A DNA stretch of 64,000 nucleotides. It comes from Guillardia theta CCMP2712. Its lineage: Eukaryota; Cryptophyceae; Pyrenomonadales; Geminigeraceae. Positions 26,423 to 38,300 of the stretch are shown here, in pieces (the first letter of the stretch is position 1; each line of letters begins with the position of its first letter). The translations under genes were made by a program, and so were the position numbers. The stretch lies in NCBI RefSeq assembly GCF_000315625.1, contig NW_005434673.1, positions 1,100,843 through 1,164,842 on the forward strand, in the 5' to 3' direction. The notes below the pieces were generated by a model that saw only the letters and a list, made by a program, of their open reading frames with translations, ran no database searches and was not told where the DNA came from.

Positions 26423-27929
26423 TCACGTGCGTTTCTGCTGCTTCTGAGCCTCCAGCGCCTGCTTCATGATGCGATCGTACATGACGATCGACCCCTGGGC
26501 CAACATGAGTGCCGCACAAGGAGAAAGCGATACCAACCGCTACCGCGACGTTGAAGGAAGCATATCTGCATGAAGTCAGCCGGAAACTTGTGAGGGCGGA
26601 GTACGAACCGGATGGATGGCAGAGCAACGTGAGAGTGACAGGAGCGGATCACAGACTCCGGCAGCCCTGTGCTTCAATCAAGCCCGAGACACTCTCCATT
26701 CTCGACCTCTCACCATTATCTTCGCTCCCTAAGATGTAGATCGCCCGCTTCCTGTCGCTCCAAATCAACATGTCCACATAGCTCAGCCTCAACAAGTCCG
26801 AAAGTTCATGAGTATTACGGATGTTCAAAGGTTTCGAGAGGTTCTCCTCCCATCTGATTGACAGTGAGACGAGCAACCTCACGCATCTTTCTCTACCTCC
26901 ACCGCCACCCACTTGGCACCGTACGCACTGCAGGCCACAAAGGAATTCCAGTCTATGCAAGGTAAGCGAGCGACGGTAAGACACCAACGTACCTGGATAC
27001 TCGACCATGGGGATCTTTGTGAAAGACTTGACTACGTCTGTGCGATGGCTTGAAAATCTATCTCCTGAAGCTCAGCTCAGTCCCTGACCCGCTTCAGTTC
27101 CATTTCTTGACCTATCAAGAACATGCTGGCGGCTCCGAGCTGATAGCCTGCAAGCGTTCAGAAGGATCAAAACCCTCATCATCTACATGATCGCCAGAGT
27201 GTCCCCAGGTTGTCCACATTTTTCATGCCCATCACCCCGCACATAAAGTATCCGTCTTCCTGTTCTTTGACAAGAGACTCTGCATACGGTTGACGAAAAA
27301 TCTGGAGGGAGCTAATCAGTTGCATCCTGCTGCTCCTGCCCCTGTCCTCTAATCACCTGAATGTCAATCCTCCTCGGGGGGCTTGAAAGCGCGTCAAAGG
27401 TAACATCCTTCCTCAAGGTTGTCCATCCTAATTGCTCGGTGTCGTACACGCGCACATCCAACTGATCCACTTCCACGCCATCAGTTCGCAACAGCTCAAG
27501 GATCGAATCGCCAGTGACTCGCCCTCCTGTAGCTTTCAAGTCCACCTGAATGTGCAGGAGCTTTCCATCTCTGGGAGCATTTTCACCTTTTTCATTGTCT
27601 GAACATTATTACCTTGTCAATTTGCCGCCTTCGTAAAAATATCGAATCCACACAGTCTTGAAATTTTCGTCGTCAACAGGGAAAAATGGCTGGAGAGGAA
27701 ATCCTTTTGTCCCTCCAAAGCAATCCTCGTTTACCATCCTCTGACATGTCATTGTCCGACCCAACCGAGGGGGGATAGGCTTGCTGCTATGAAACCTTGA
27801 GATCAAAGATGCGTAGAAAACATTCAAAGGAAGACGCATGCTTTTTCGTGCAGCTTGAGAGATGCTCGTATGCGATACAAACGCTGGATGGGCGATGCTC
27901 CTCTTCATCAGCACAGCAGATGACGACAT
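26423..27929 (-). CDS. SpoU/TrmH-family RNA 2'-O-methyltransferase with unknown N-terminal domain
   Basis: This family transfers methyl from S-adenosylmethionine to ribose in rRNA or tRNA through a knotted SPOUT fold. From the ATG at 27929 the leader is Ser/Arg-rich and looks mitochondrial. An unfamiliar domain of about 100 residues follows. The SPOUT part begins with FMCGVMGMKNVDNLGTLWRS (conserved N..N.G...R). It continues with AIYILGSEDNGLP (the motif-2 GxExxG loop) and ASFNVAVAVGSIVMYDR (motif 3, SxN AM binding). About ten exons are needed, all with consistent phase. The stop is at 26423-26425, 51 bp from the stop of the convergent membrane-protein gene. Activity is confident from the motifs; the RNA target is not known. 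Confidence 0.85.
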
Positions 27930-28074
27930 GATTGCGTTGGCCCAATCTAGAGCATACAAAAGCTCATCACGATACTGATAATCACATGCTGCTATTTAGA
28001 CATGATGCGTTCTTTATTTGTATCCTTCTCTCCTTGAATCATTCCCTCCTTGTATCCTGCACTCCTCATATCGC

Positions 28075-28243
28075 TCTCTTGCTCTCTTGCTCTCTTGCTC
28101 TCTCGCCCTCCCACCCTCTCGCCCTCTCGCCCTCTCGCCCTCTCGCCCTCTCGCCCTCTCGCCCTCCCACCCTCTCGCCCTCCCACCCTCTCGCCCTCTC
28201 GCCCTCTCGCCCTCTCGCCCTCTCGCCCTCTCGCTCGTTCCCT
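28075..28243. repeat. Minisatellite of CCCTCTCG units
   Basis: About twenty near-identical 8-bp units (ccctctcg, some cccaccctctcg) occupy this stretch. All frames across it are open on both strands, which explains several long artefactual reading frames. A G-rich tract (28300-28400) and an AGG tract (28445-28500) follow before the next gene. Confidence 0.9.
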
Positions 28244-28763
28244 CCTGCGCTCCGAAGTATATTTGGTCGCATTGTGCACGTTTTTTACTCAAGTCTACAG
28301 GATGGGGTGGGGGTGGTGGAACTATTCGGGTGGTATCCCCTCAAAGGGATGGTAGGGGGTTGTATTAAGTCTTTTTGTCTAGGGGGTGGTGCTCACCGGT
28401 GGCGGATGCGCATGTAAAGTGAAGAACTGCGATAGGGCAAGAGGAGGAGGAGGAGGAGGAGGAGGAGAAGGAGGAGGAGAGAAGGAGAGGACCTGAGAGT
28501 GTCCTGATGAAAAAAAGAGGAGGATCAGGAGGAGAATGAGACAGATGAAGAGGGAGGATTGAAAAGAACAAGTGAATCATCGAGGGAAGAAGTTGCAAAT
28601 GAGAACAAACCTCGAAACATGACAGTCGGCTAGGTCAGCGGGGAATGAATAGGTCTCGTCGGAGTTTTCAATCAGTTTAATGTCATTCTTTACTCAGGTT
28701 CATTCATGAGGGTTCGCTACCTGAAAACGTACTGATACAAGGAAGATAATAACGAATGTTGCC

Positions 28764-29701
28764 ATGAACAAACAACGAAGAATTGCGATTGCATACGACA
28801 GAAGTGAAGAATCAGACCAGGTGTTTCCCGTGAACTCATTTCAATCCATCAATCCTCCAGCCCTCCTTCTCCTTCTCCTTCTCCTTCTCCTTCTCCTTCT
28901 CCTTCTCCTTCTCCTTCTCCTTCGTCTTCTTCTGTCCGACGGTCTGCTACTTTAGGCGCTTTTGTGGTGTATCAAGAAGTTCGCGACCCGCGATGACTTG
29001 CTGGTGTTGATTCACATCATCAAACTGAGCGAAGTGGACGACGAGGTTCAAGACGCATCAGCGAATGCATCGGATGCATGCATGCCATGGAAGGTAGAGC
29101 AAGGTCCTCGCTTGCAACGTATGACGCGTGGGGCGCAGGATCTTCATCGAGGGCATGAAGCTGCAGGCAGGTGAAGTGAGCGCTTTCTATTCAGCTGCCA
29201 TGCTCACGTGTGTCTTGACAGATCGCCGAACAGTGATGAAGGAATGTGCGTAGACATGGCGAGGTGATGTTGCTTGTAGGATCACAACTGAGAGGAACTC
29301 CCTGGCGGAGGTTCGAGGCAGCCATACGCATGTGTGAGCAGCATGAAGTGTCCTTCACGGTATGAGGCGGAGACAAAAACAGACTCTAAAGCCATCCAGG
29401 CGGTTCTGGCCCGAGGAGATGTGGGGCCAACGCTCGTTGAGACTATCAATGCACAAGACTGCGACGTTGCTGGTCCACCCTCTCAATCTTTATGTGCCTG
29501 ATGAACTCTCTGAACTTCATTGTTTTGAGCCTTATCAAACGTATGTAACTTGTTAAGAGGCAGTTATTGGAGCAAGAAATCTCAATACGCTACAGCGAGC
29601 ACTTCTCCCTCAAACAACCAAATTTGTGCTGCAGGTGCGCACATGGATGGTCGTACACGTTGATCTGCCACATTATAATATTACAACTCCCTCGCTGCAG
29701 T

Positions 29702-29751
<50 letters not shown>

Positions 29752-31523
29752 TCTCGTCGTCGTCGTCGCCACCACCACCACCACCACCACTACCCTTTTC
29801 ACTACCCTTTTTTCTGACTTTTCGTTTAATTTGTAGAGGATCGATTGCCCTCTCATCGTTCACAGGTAGAATTGAGAAATGCAGCCACATGTTCTGACTG
29901 AGGAGCAGGATTCCTTCTCATGTAACATGAAGTTTCCTTTCTACTTGTCTGGGTCAGTCCCATGATTGTCGTGCCTGCAGTCAAATCGATCTGAAAGAGA
30001 AGTCGCTGCTTCAAATTGCGAAAGTTCAGCTGGAGTCCAGCAAGGTCTTGTTTGATGAATGCAAAATTTGGTTGTCATTGTCGTGTTTTCAGCACCTTCA
30101 AGACTTTCGGAAGAGAAAGTTTTCATAGCAGAAAGTGGGAAAGGAGTGGACAACCTTGAAGATTCAAACCGAAACTCGACAGATTCTGCTCGAGGTCGAC
30201 GGGATAGTGCAAGGTGACAGTACGAGTCATGAGATGGGATCTTATTTGTCTCCTGCTAGACGGATTGCAGTGGCAGTTGATGGCTCAACCTCCTCAAAAG
30301 TTGCTCTGATGTGGGCCGTCAAGCACTGGTGCTCATCTTGTTACTCAATCCTCCCATCATGCTTCTCCTGCTCCTGCTCCTTCCCCTTTGCCGTTTATTT
30401 ACGGTTTTGCTTCCTCCCCCCTTGCATGTTCTCCAGCTATAGGCAAGGAGACGTCATCCTTCTCTTCCATTGTCAGCCGCTCCAGTTCAACCCTGGCGCA
30501 GGGTATGGAGCAGAGAAAACCTTTCAGGTAATGTCCACGTGGGCAATTCTCAACTTAATCCTAAGCGAAAGGCGCTCGAGGACAAAGCAAAATCCACTGG
30601 CACGAGCGTGAGCGCTTTGTTGTTGTTACCTCCTTTCTTCTCTTCGACTCCCTACTCCGATCGTCTTTCTCGTGCTCGTGCTCTTGCTCCGCGTCATTCC
30701 TTACTCCCCTCGCTCCCATGAAGTACAAGTTGGTTCAATCAGTTTTCCAGGTCTTGAAGCGATTTGCCAAAAGGCTCGAGCAGAAAAAGGTGTCCTGCAT
30801 TCAAATACTCGCGCGTGGGGACCCAGCAAGCGAGCTTGCCCTGCTTACAGAGAAGAACAAGTGAGACGTTAAGCAATGAACGGGCGAGGAGATCATGCGA
30901 GGTGGCAGGTGCCATCTGCTCGTGATGGGATCACATGGAACTTCTTATGATGAACGAAAGGATTCAGGTTGATCATTTGACGTTTCACGAAGCATCTCTC
31001 TCCGCCCCTCTCTGCAATTTTCTTCCTTGTTTCTACATGTCCTTTCCTATTGTTTTTTCGTGCTTTCACTTAAGATTGGCACCGACCTGCTTGTCTTCTT
31101 ATCCCTCTTCTTGTGTCTCATCCTGCTGCAGGTGGCCAGTGGCAGCGACTCGCTTCCTGGTTCTATCGACCAGCAGACAAGGTTTGGTCTAGACTTCCTT
31201 CCTCCTGCCTCTCTTTTGCGGTTCCGTATCCTCCACGCGCTTCTAGGATCCTTCTGCACTCCCTCTGCTAATTTTTCTTCGCTTGCGTTGCTACTTCGAT
31301 TCTATCCACTTGCTTCAAAATCTGATCGGCGGTCATTATGGCCGCGCTTCTTACATGTTGGCAGACGGCCCCGAACAAGCACGCCGTCGGCAGTGTCTGT
31401 AAATTTCTTCCTCCCCCTCTCACTGAACTTGCTAACCTTGCTATAGGTTTCGCTGCAGCCAGCTCAATGCCAGCTCCTCTTGTGATAGTCGACAGGGTCA
31501 AGAGCTCTGAAAGTTACAAGTGA
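28764..31523 (+). CDS. Tandem universal stress protein (USP) domains
   Basis: The first USP unit starts at the ATG 28764 (RRIAIAYDRSEESDQ). It continues after an intron with ALLWCIKKFATRDDLLVLIHI and later with VLARGDVGPTLVE and IDCPLIVHR. A second unit starts near 30266 with RRIAVAVDGSTSSKVALMWAV, then RQGDVILLFHCQP, IQILARGDPASELA, CHLLVMGSHGT and a terminal PAPLVIVDR before the stop at 31521-31523. USP domains are Rossmann-like alpha/beta sandwiches that often bind ATP and respond to stress. Two adjacent genes are possible, but the linker (about 30092-30235) looks coding and is spliced in frame, so I favour one gene. The exact exons in the middle of each unit are uncertain. Confidence 0.7.
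28866..28925. repeat. TTCTCC hexanucleotide repeat in first intron of the USP gene
   Basis: About ten 'ctcctt' hexamer units lie between the first and second exons, forming most of the intron's polypyrimidine tract. Confidence 0.9.
29702..29790. repeat. ATC/CACCAC microsatellite inside the USP gene
   Basis: A run of about 17 ATC units is followed by CGT and CAC triplets. It most likely lies in an intron, because the USP motif IDCPLIVHR resumes just after a good acceptor (tttgtag) at about 29837. Confidence 0.85.
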
Positions 31524-32096
31524 TCGATGGATTCATTGGCTATGGCTTGCTGAGTCCAGCTGAAGTTGAGCAGAAACAGAGTCTGACGTCATTCACTCTT
31601 CGACATTGCGGAGCGGCTCCATCTCGTCGCCGTCCCCAGCTGGTCCGTAGGGGCTGACAGAAGCTGTCAAGCGTGCAACACAAGAGGATGCAGAGTCTAC
31701 CTAACGACCTGGTGCCCTTTTCCGAAGACCTTCCGGCCTAACCGGTTCAAGCAAGGACGGCAAGGCGAAATCTACAAGCAGATTCAACCAGGCAGTAAGT
31801 TATACAAGCACAGGAACCGCGATCATGAAAAATGTCCAGATTCCGGTCAGTACTCCTCCGGCAGCGATAGAAAAGATCCTGTCATGTCACAACACAACCA
31901 CCGACTCCTCCTCGTCCTCCTCGCCCCCTTTCCCCGCACCTCCCTCCACCCAAAGAACCCACTCTCCTTGCCAGCATTGCTAGCCTCCATCTCCCCCCGT
32001 TCCTTCATCTCCCTGTCTCTTTACAAATCGCCTTCCCCCTCGAACAAACCTTCAACCTGATCGCTTCTGAGTTGGATTTCGGATCCGAAGATATCC
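31524..32096. other. Spacer, no gene seen
   Basis: Mixed sequence with a pyrimidine-rich part at 31895-32050 just before the next start codon, probably promoter. No reading frame shows domain content. Confidence 0.5.
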
Positions 32097-32975
32097 ATGA
32101 CCAACCACCAATCTCAAGTGGACGACGAAACTTCCATGGGAAATGGAGATCGATTTAAGATCGCTGATGGAAGCCATGCTTTTGTTTCATTACCTAGTGT
32201 TACGATTCCTTCAAGCGAAGTGCCTGCGCCACTTCATCCTTCAAGCCCACCCTTGAGGGCCTCGAGGTCGACTACAAGCTCGAAACCAGCTTCGGTGACC
32301 AAGTTGTCCTCTGATGCAGTCTTGTTGTCTTCGGATGATAAGTTGTCTGTAGAACCAGAACAGAGGAAAACTCTCCAGGAAAGTGCGGTCGAAACTGAAA
32401 CAAACTCCGCCTCCCCGGCAGAGAGCTCTCCGGCGAGCACAATGGAGATCTCTCTCGCAAAAGACGATGCAAAGCTCAAGACCACTTATGGGCAATCTAA
32501 AGATGATCAGCGAATCTCGACAATGCTGAGAAAAGGAAGGTCAAGGTCGGTTCATGACAGGTCCCTTTCCCCGGATCCGAAGCAATCTTTTTTCATGCGG
32601 GCGAGGAGCTTTCCGAAGGAGCATGCTCCTCAAGAACCTCCTATTCCTGCGAGATGTTCTAGTGCTCCTGAATACGAAGATACTCAAGCGGGGATGTTTT
32701 CACAGGGTGAACTCAAATACTACGAAGAGCTTGCTGCTGTCGAGCGCTATTGGAGGGAGCTGGATCTTCACAATGAAGAACTTTACAGGCAATCTCAAAT
32801 CTCGTCAGCGGTTGGCTATGACAGCAACCTTTACAAGAATCAGAGACGACATGTGAGCAGTGGAAACAAGTTTTATGCGCACGTGGTTCGCTCTAGGGCA
32901 GCAGCACATGACTTCACCGACCACGACCACCATCATGCAAGTGAGCATGAGCGTAACAGGAGGCCAACGATATGA
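32097..32975 (+). CDS. Hypothetical Ser/Pro-rich protein, single exon
   Basis: An uninterrupted 292-codon frame starts at an ATG. The first 160 residues are Ser, Pro and Thr-rich and probably disordered, with RSRSVHDRS-type basic-Ser patches that look like kinase targets. The region from about 200 to 250 (GELKYYEELAAVERYWREL) is helical and better ordered. The end is His/Asp-rich. Lacking introns is unusual here. No family is recognised. Confidence 0.6.
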   Translation: MTNHQSQVDDETSMGNGDRFKIADGSHAFVSLPSVTIPSSEVPAPLHPSSPPLRASRSTTSSKPASVTKLSSDAVLLSSDDKLSVEPEQRKTLQESAVETETNSASPAESSPASTMEISLAKDDAKLKTTYGQSKDDQRISTMLRKGRSRSVHDRSLSPDPKQSFFMRARSFPKEHAPQEPPIPARCSSAPEYEDTQAGMFSQGELKYYEELAAVERYWRELDLHNEELYRQSQISSAVGYDSNLYKNQRRHVSSGNKFYAHVVRSRAAAHDFTDHDHHHASEHERNRRPTI

Positions 32976-33347
32976 AGATAGTCTTGACAGATGCTGTCAA
33001 GATTACGTTCTTAGTTTTCTATTCTTTCGGCATGCGGACGACCAACTGTATATGATTGTCCACCTTACCGTTCCCTGCCATTTTGTTATCCCCCATTTCC
33101 TTGTGCTATCCTTCATATGGCATTGAAATGCCATTTCACCATGGACTTTCCTTACGTGCTGAATCGGAATTCATGTACGCTCATGCAAGGAAATAAAGTG
33201 AGATTTGCAAGCTTGTACATGTTCACACGCTCCTTTCCTGTTCCAGATCAATCTGCAACTTTCTTCAATCAAGTCATTTGACTCGATGGCCCACTCTGCG
33301 CAACTCGAGCTCGAGGAGTAATGCTAGTCTACTTCTTGAGACATTTT

Positions 33348-34005
33348 TCAAATCAACTGCTTGATTGAGAAGTTTTGATTCAAAGCCTCAATCTCCTTGG
33401 GCTCCAGCACAGGCCGGTACAGCCTTGGAGGTTTCCCAGGAGGAGCAGGAATACCGTGGAACACATGACCTTGAGCATCTTCGGCTACCAAATCGCTCTC
33501 ATGCAGCACTGTTGTTATTTCAGGTCACTACGGCATCTCGATGTGTGGAAGAATGCAAGAGATCACATGAGTTTCCAATGTAGGGGACATCAGAGATGCT
33601 GGTGTCAGCATCACCTGTGAATTCATCAGTGCAATCTTTCAACGCAGCTCGCGGTGCCTGGCGCTCTAGGCTGCTCCACCCTGTCCTCACGCTCCTCCTC
33701 CTGCATGAAGAGTTAAAGACCAAATAAACAGTAGAGCTGGTATCAATCATGCATTCCGATCACCTTGTCTGCTACAGGACGAAAATTTGGAGGAGGATGG
33801 AGAGCTGGGGGACCCCTGTGATCGATGTTGAAAGGTTTCACCTTTCTCATCGCATTTACAGGTCTATTGAAGGTAAACATTGATGAGCAAATATATTTCT
33901 CCACAACAAAAGTATTTGCCTAGACGGGGGTGGTGCTGGCTCCTTAGCCTGGAGCGAACTACTTTCCTTCTGAGAAGAAAAGGTGAGAAAAACAAGAAAA
34001 ATCAT
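33348..34005 (-). CDS. Small secreted proline-rich protein, unknown
   Basis: Four exons join in perfect phase: 34005-33920, 33863-33764, 33700-33658 and 33469-33348, giving 116 residues. The start MIFLVFLTFSSQ is a short signal peptide. The rest has PAPPPSRPVN, GPPALHPPPNFRPV and IPAPPGKPPRLYRPV, a proline-rich, probably extended chain with no Cys. Introns 1 and 3 both use GC donors (33919-33918 and 33657-33656). The phase agreement over four small exons makes a real gene likely despite the size. No family is recognised. Confidence 0.55.
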
Positions 34006-34062
34006 GTGTAGCAGCAGTAGAGATGGATCGGAACGGGAGAAAGGGAGGCGGTAAAGAACAAG

Positions 34063-34068
34063 TTTATA
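34063..34068 (-). promoter_or_regulatory. TATA-like box
   Basis: TATAAA on the minus strand, about 58 bp upstream of the start codon of the small proline-rich gene, in an otherwise CT-rich stretch. Confidence 0.35.
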
Positions 34069-34260
34069 GAGGAGGAGAGGAGTGACGTGCAGAGATGAAC
34101 AAGAGGAGGGAGGACAGCAGGAGGAGCTGGAGGAGCTGGAGGAGTTGCAGAACAGCAGGGACTAACCGTGAGCATTCTTCTCTGTGCTGTGGTGGATCAG
34201 GGGAGACTCCCCAATTCTAATAGTATTGTACTTCATATACATATTGAAACTACAATCGAG

Positions 34261-34305
34261 TAACTCGGCGGCTGGTCAAGGTGTATACCACCCCAACCTT
34301 TTTGA
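34261..34305 (+). repeat. Solo copy of the 45-bp element terminus
   Basis: This matches the terminal inverted repeat of the element at 46877-47310 with a single difference (gtatacc for gtatatc). No partner copy is seen nearby. The rest of the spacer up to 35364 has G-rich 'gggtggggt' tracts (34380-34500), AT-rich sequence and a CT tract. A 91-codon frame on the minus strand at 35105-34830 is too weak to call. Confidence 0.8.
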
Positions 34306-35364
34306 CCTCCTGCACTTTTTCTTATCCGGAACCTCGCCAGTTCGAGTCTCCATGATGGCATCCCAATCCCAATGTTTAAGTGTTTTAGCAGGGGGGGTAG
34401 GGGTCCTTAGCAAATGATCTTCTTGAGCTCGTAATCTGGGGTAGTCACACTAGAATGATGAGGGTGGGGTGGTCAACGTCAGTAGGGGGTGGGTGAATGT
34501 GTTGAAAAGAGAGGGAGGGTGTAAAGTAATGAGCTGACTTTGCCTAGGAGATAGGGGTGCTATTCTTCTAGTGAGGTAGGGTTCCTCGGACCTCTGGTGC
34601 TAGGATGTAGGAAAATACCTCGAGTAACAGAGGGGGTTGTTGCAATTTTTTCAATACTTTCAAACTATTTGTTAAAATTTGAACATTAACCTGGTTTCGA
34701 TTTGAAAAATTCAAGTTCCTGACCCCTCCCCCGCCTTCGCCATGTGCAGGTGCCGCAGCTTTCGTCAGCCCTTCCACTGCCTCCTCCTCCTCCTCCCCTC
34801 TCCCCTCTCCCCTCTCCCCCCACACCCTCCTACTCATCTGTTGATGTAGTCTGCATCCCCTTGTATCCGTCCTTTCCCTCTACATGTCCTTGCGATGTGC
34901 AGCCCCCATAGCTATGCCAGGGATTACCTGAAGCTGATTTGCCGCAACTTGTCTGTCTTGGTGGGCGTCTTTCGCAAACTGTGCTTTTAGAGCGTTTTTT
35001 TGCTCTCGAGAGATTAAAGGAGTTGGGAAACTTTCTTTTCTGTTGTAGTGCTGTGTATTTAGCCAGAAAACGAATTAGATTTATGCAACAATGATTTGTC
35101 GACAACTTAGTAATCTACAAAACCCATGCTCTCACCCGAATTCTCTCATTTTCTTTCGACTATGTTTTTCAGCTTTGAGAGAAACAATATATGTACATCA
35201 TATACTTGACGTTCTTGACTTCTGCTTGCTGCAGGCTTCAAAACATCCGGTCGTTGAGGATGGAACTTCTAGAAACTTCAAATTGAGCTGCTCCTCTGCT
35301 CATCTTATCACCTATTATTTTTATAACGACAACTCTCACGACTCAAACACCTTTGAGCAGCTTG

Positions 35365-38300
35365 ATGGACCACAATCCAGCGCATCGAAGCCCTCAGCAT
35401 GGAGCCATAGCTGCCATGGGCCCGCGCAGAGCCACTAGAGGGAGGAGTTGCAATCGTTTCAGCAAATTGTACATTATTCCATGCCTTCTGATGGTGAACT
35501 TGTTGACCAAGACACTGAGCGAGCACCAGCCAGCATCAACATCTTCCACCATGACAAAAGCACGAATGGTGCATGATATTCTTGATCACAAGTCCACTAG
35601 ACGGCGATCGTCTTCACTCAGGGATCATTACTTCGCGAAACCCTACTCTTCAGCCGAGAATGACTTTGTCCACCCAAGGCAGAGCATGAGTGTCTATGCA
35701 TTTGCTAGCGCTCCATATGTCCGGAAGAATGCCGGAGAGGAACTGCATGCTTCAATGTCTCAAGATGCTTTGCAGCCTGCACAAAGATCGAAGATCTTCA
35801 GTAATGGATTTCTTGGTCTTTTCGGGGGCAACAACGATTCGAATGCAAAGCTTGCACCCGCACCTGCTTCCGACAAATCAGCAGAAGCTCAAGATGAGGA
35901 CCAACTGACACGTCAGCCTGTACAGGAGGAGAAGATTTCTGAGGACGGTCACGAACAGGTTGGATTCCCGGATCCCGCAAGCGAAGTTGCCCCAACGAGA
36001 CCATTGCGAGCATCGCCACCCGAAGACCCGGCGTGCACTCCTGAAGCTATTGTACAGAACTTAGATCAGTTGAAGGACGGAGAGCCTGATCTGGACTTCG
36101 AACAGAAAGGTGAACTTGATGTTGTTGAGAATCAAGATTATTCAGCAATCCAAAATTTCCCGCCTGCGGAAGACCTGGTTGCGACTGTACGAGACCTGTG
36201 TCAGAATGGCAAGAGCGAAGAAGCCCTTGAGCTCGTGCGAACAGACTTGAGAAACGTGAGCCAGCCGCAATGCTCTGATATCATGCTTGCCTTCGCTGAC
36301 ATTGGAAGGTCTGATTGTGCACAAGCTGTCCTCCTGCACATGCAAATGTTGGGAGTGGAGACTGGAGCTTCGCTGGACACTGAGACTTACAACGGGCTCA
36401 TGCTTGCATACGCTAGAGATGCTGCCACTGCAGATTCCGACGGGCTGGAGCAGACGTTTGCAGTCCTGGAGCTCATGACGCGTGCACAAGTGGCGCCTGA
36501 CATAACAACCTATAACCGGCTCATGGAGGCTTGTTCCGCCGCAGCCGAGAGTGTTGACCCATACCAGAAGGGACTTCAGGTGTTGGACATGATGCGTGAG
36601 AGCAAAGTGAAGCCGGACGTGAACACATTCAATACTATGCTGGAAGCCTGCGGTAAGAGAGGATGGTCAAAGAACACCGGCGATGGATTGAGACTGGGTG
36701 CATTGATTATCGAGAAGATGACAGAGTATGAAGTGCCCCCAACGGTAGACACATTCAACATCTTGATGTATGGTATCGCGTGGGCCGCTGGTGCTGGAGA
36801 TGGTTGGGTTGGCGTAGAGAAAGGACTTGAGTTCTTGGTTCTGATGGCAGAAAAGAAGATCATGCCGGATGTAATCACCTTCAACAACCTTATCGCCGCA
36901 TGTGCTCAAGCTGCCGGGTCTGCAGGTGGCGCGCTAGCGAGGGAGCAAGCCTTCAAGATGTTGTGGATCATGCATGAACTAGGATTGGATCCGGACAAGG
37001 GGACCTGTGACACTCTGATTGCAACTTGTGCAAAGACAGCAGCAGCAGGTGACATGGAGGGTATCTACTTTGGTGTGGCCGTTCTTGAGCTTGTCCACGA
37101 TTGGAAGCTTTCGCCTGATCCGAACATGTACAACGCGCTGTTGAACGTTTGCCTCCGTTCTGCTGAGGCAGGTGACTTGTCAAGACCTTTCGGGTGGAAT
37201 CACGTTCGATGGATCGCTCATTTGCTATCCTTGATGAACAGCTTTGGCCCTGACATGAATCCTCAGATCAGGATGATCTTCGACAACATGACTAGTCTCT
37301 GTGTGAGAAAAGCTGCAGCCTTGGAGAAGCGGAGCAAGCGACAAGGCATCAACGAAGCCAAGGACGAAGATGGAGAGAGATTCAGTGCAGGAGGCATCAG
37401 GCTGGAGGCTGTGGGAGACGATGATCATGTTTTCTGGTACTCGAGAGATCTGTGGCCACGAAAATCAGCACAGTCGTCAGAGAGCGGGCTTGTTCATGAC
37501 AAAGCAGCGGGGGAAACTAACTTTGAGAAGCTGAAGCTTCTAGCCACCGACCAGATCAAAAATCTTCGCTCCCGGTACCTCGAGCAGGCCATGTCTCCAG
37601 CTCCGGCCGATCGGCATACTGCTGTTACAGATGAGGGAGGAGAGGCTCATGTGAAAGATCTCGAGATCTGTTTGGAGACGAATGAGGGGGAGGAACAACA
37701 AATGTTTGATGACATTCCTATGTTGCCTGGTGAAGATGATGGAGATGTTGAGGAGCAAAGGGATGACGGAGATGGCATTACCGATAAGCAGAACGTTGAT
37801 ATTGTTTACGAGGAACAGGAGGAGGAAGCTCAAGAAAGAAACGTGGAACATCCTGAAGAGATTTGTACAGCAGCTGAGGTAGAGACACCAAATGGTCATA
37901 TGCGGCAGGAATATCAAGAATCAGCTGAGATAGAATCGGAGGGCATGCGACAGGAGCAGAATGTTAGGGATGAGAGAGCTGAAAGGGATTTAACGGAGGA
38001 AATTGAGAGTCAGAAAGTAGAGGTAAGGCTCAGACATCCTTCCCCTGATTGCGACGAGGCGAATCATAAGGGGCAGGAGGAGGAGGAGAAATGTACAGAA
38101 TATCACGAGGGAGGGGAGGGAGCTTTGGATCGTCGTTTCGCTCCTCATAAAGTTCACGGGCAAGAGGCGGAAGCGAAGCCGAACAGCCATGCTAGACCTG
38201 CTGGGACCCACGAGTTGGGGGAGGGGTCAGACGGAGTCTCTCTCTGCACTCCTTGGGCAGAGGAAATCGACGACTCCTGGGAGGAGCGCGGTCAGCATGA

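Noticed and set aside
28000-28420. Several Arg/Glu/Gly or Ser/Pro/Leu-rich frames
   Set aside because: All arise from the CCCTCTCG minisatellite, which is open in every frame.
29590-29890. Poly-His, poly-Met and poly-Asp frames
   Set aside because: They are translations of the ATC/CAC microsatellite inside an intron of the USP gene.
34830-35105. 91-codon minus frame with basic start and a donor-like site
   Set aside because: No downstream exon joins it in phase, and the small gene at 33348-34005 has its own start and TATA-like box.
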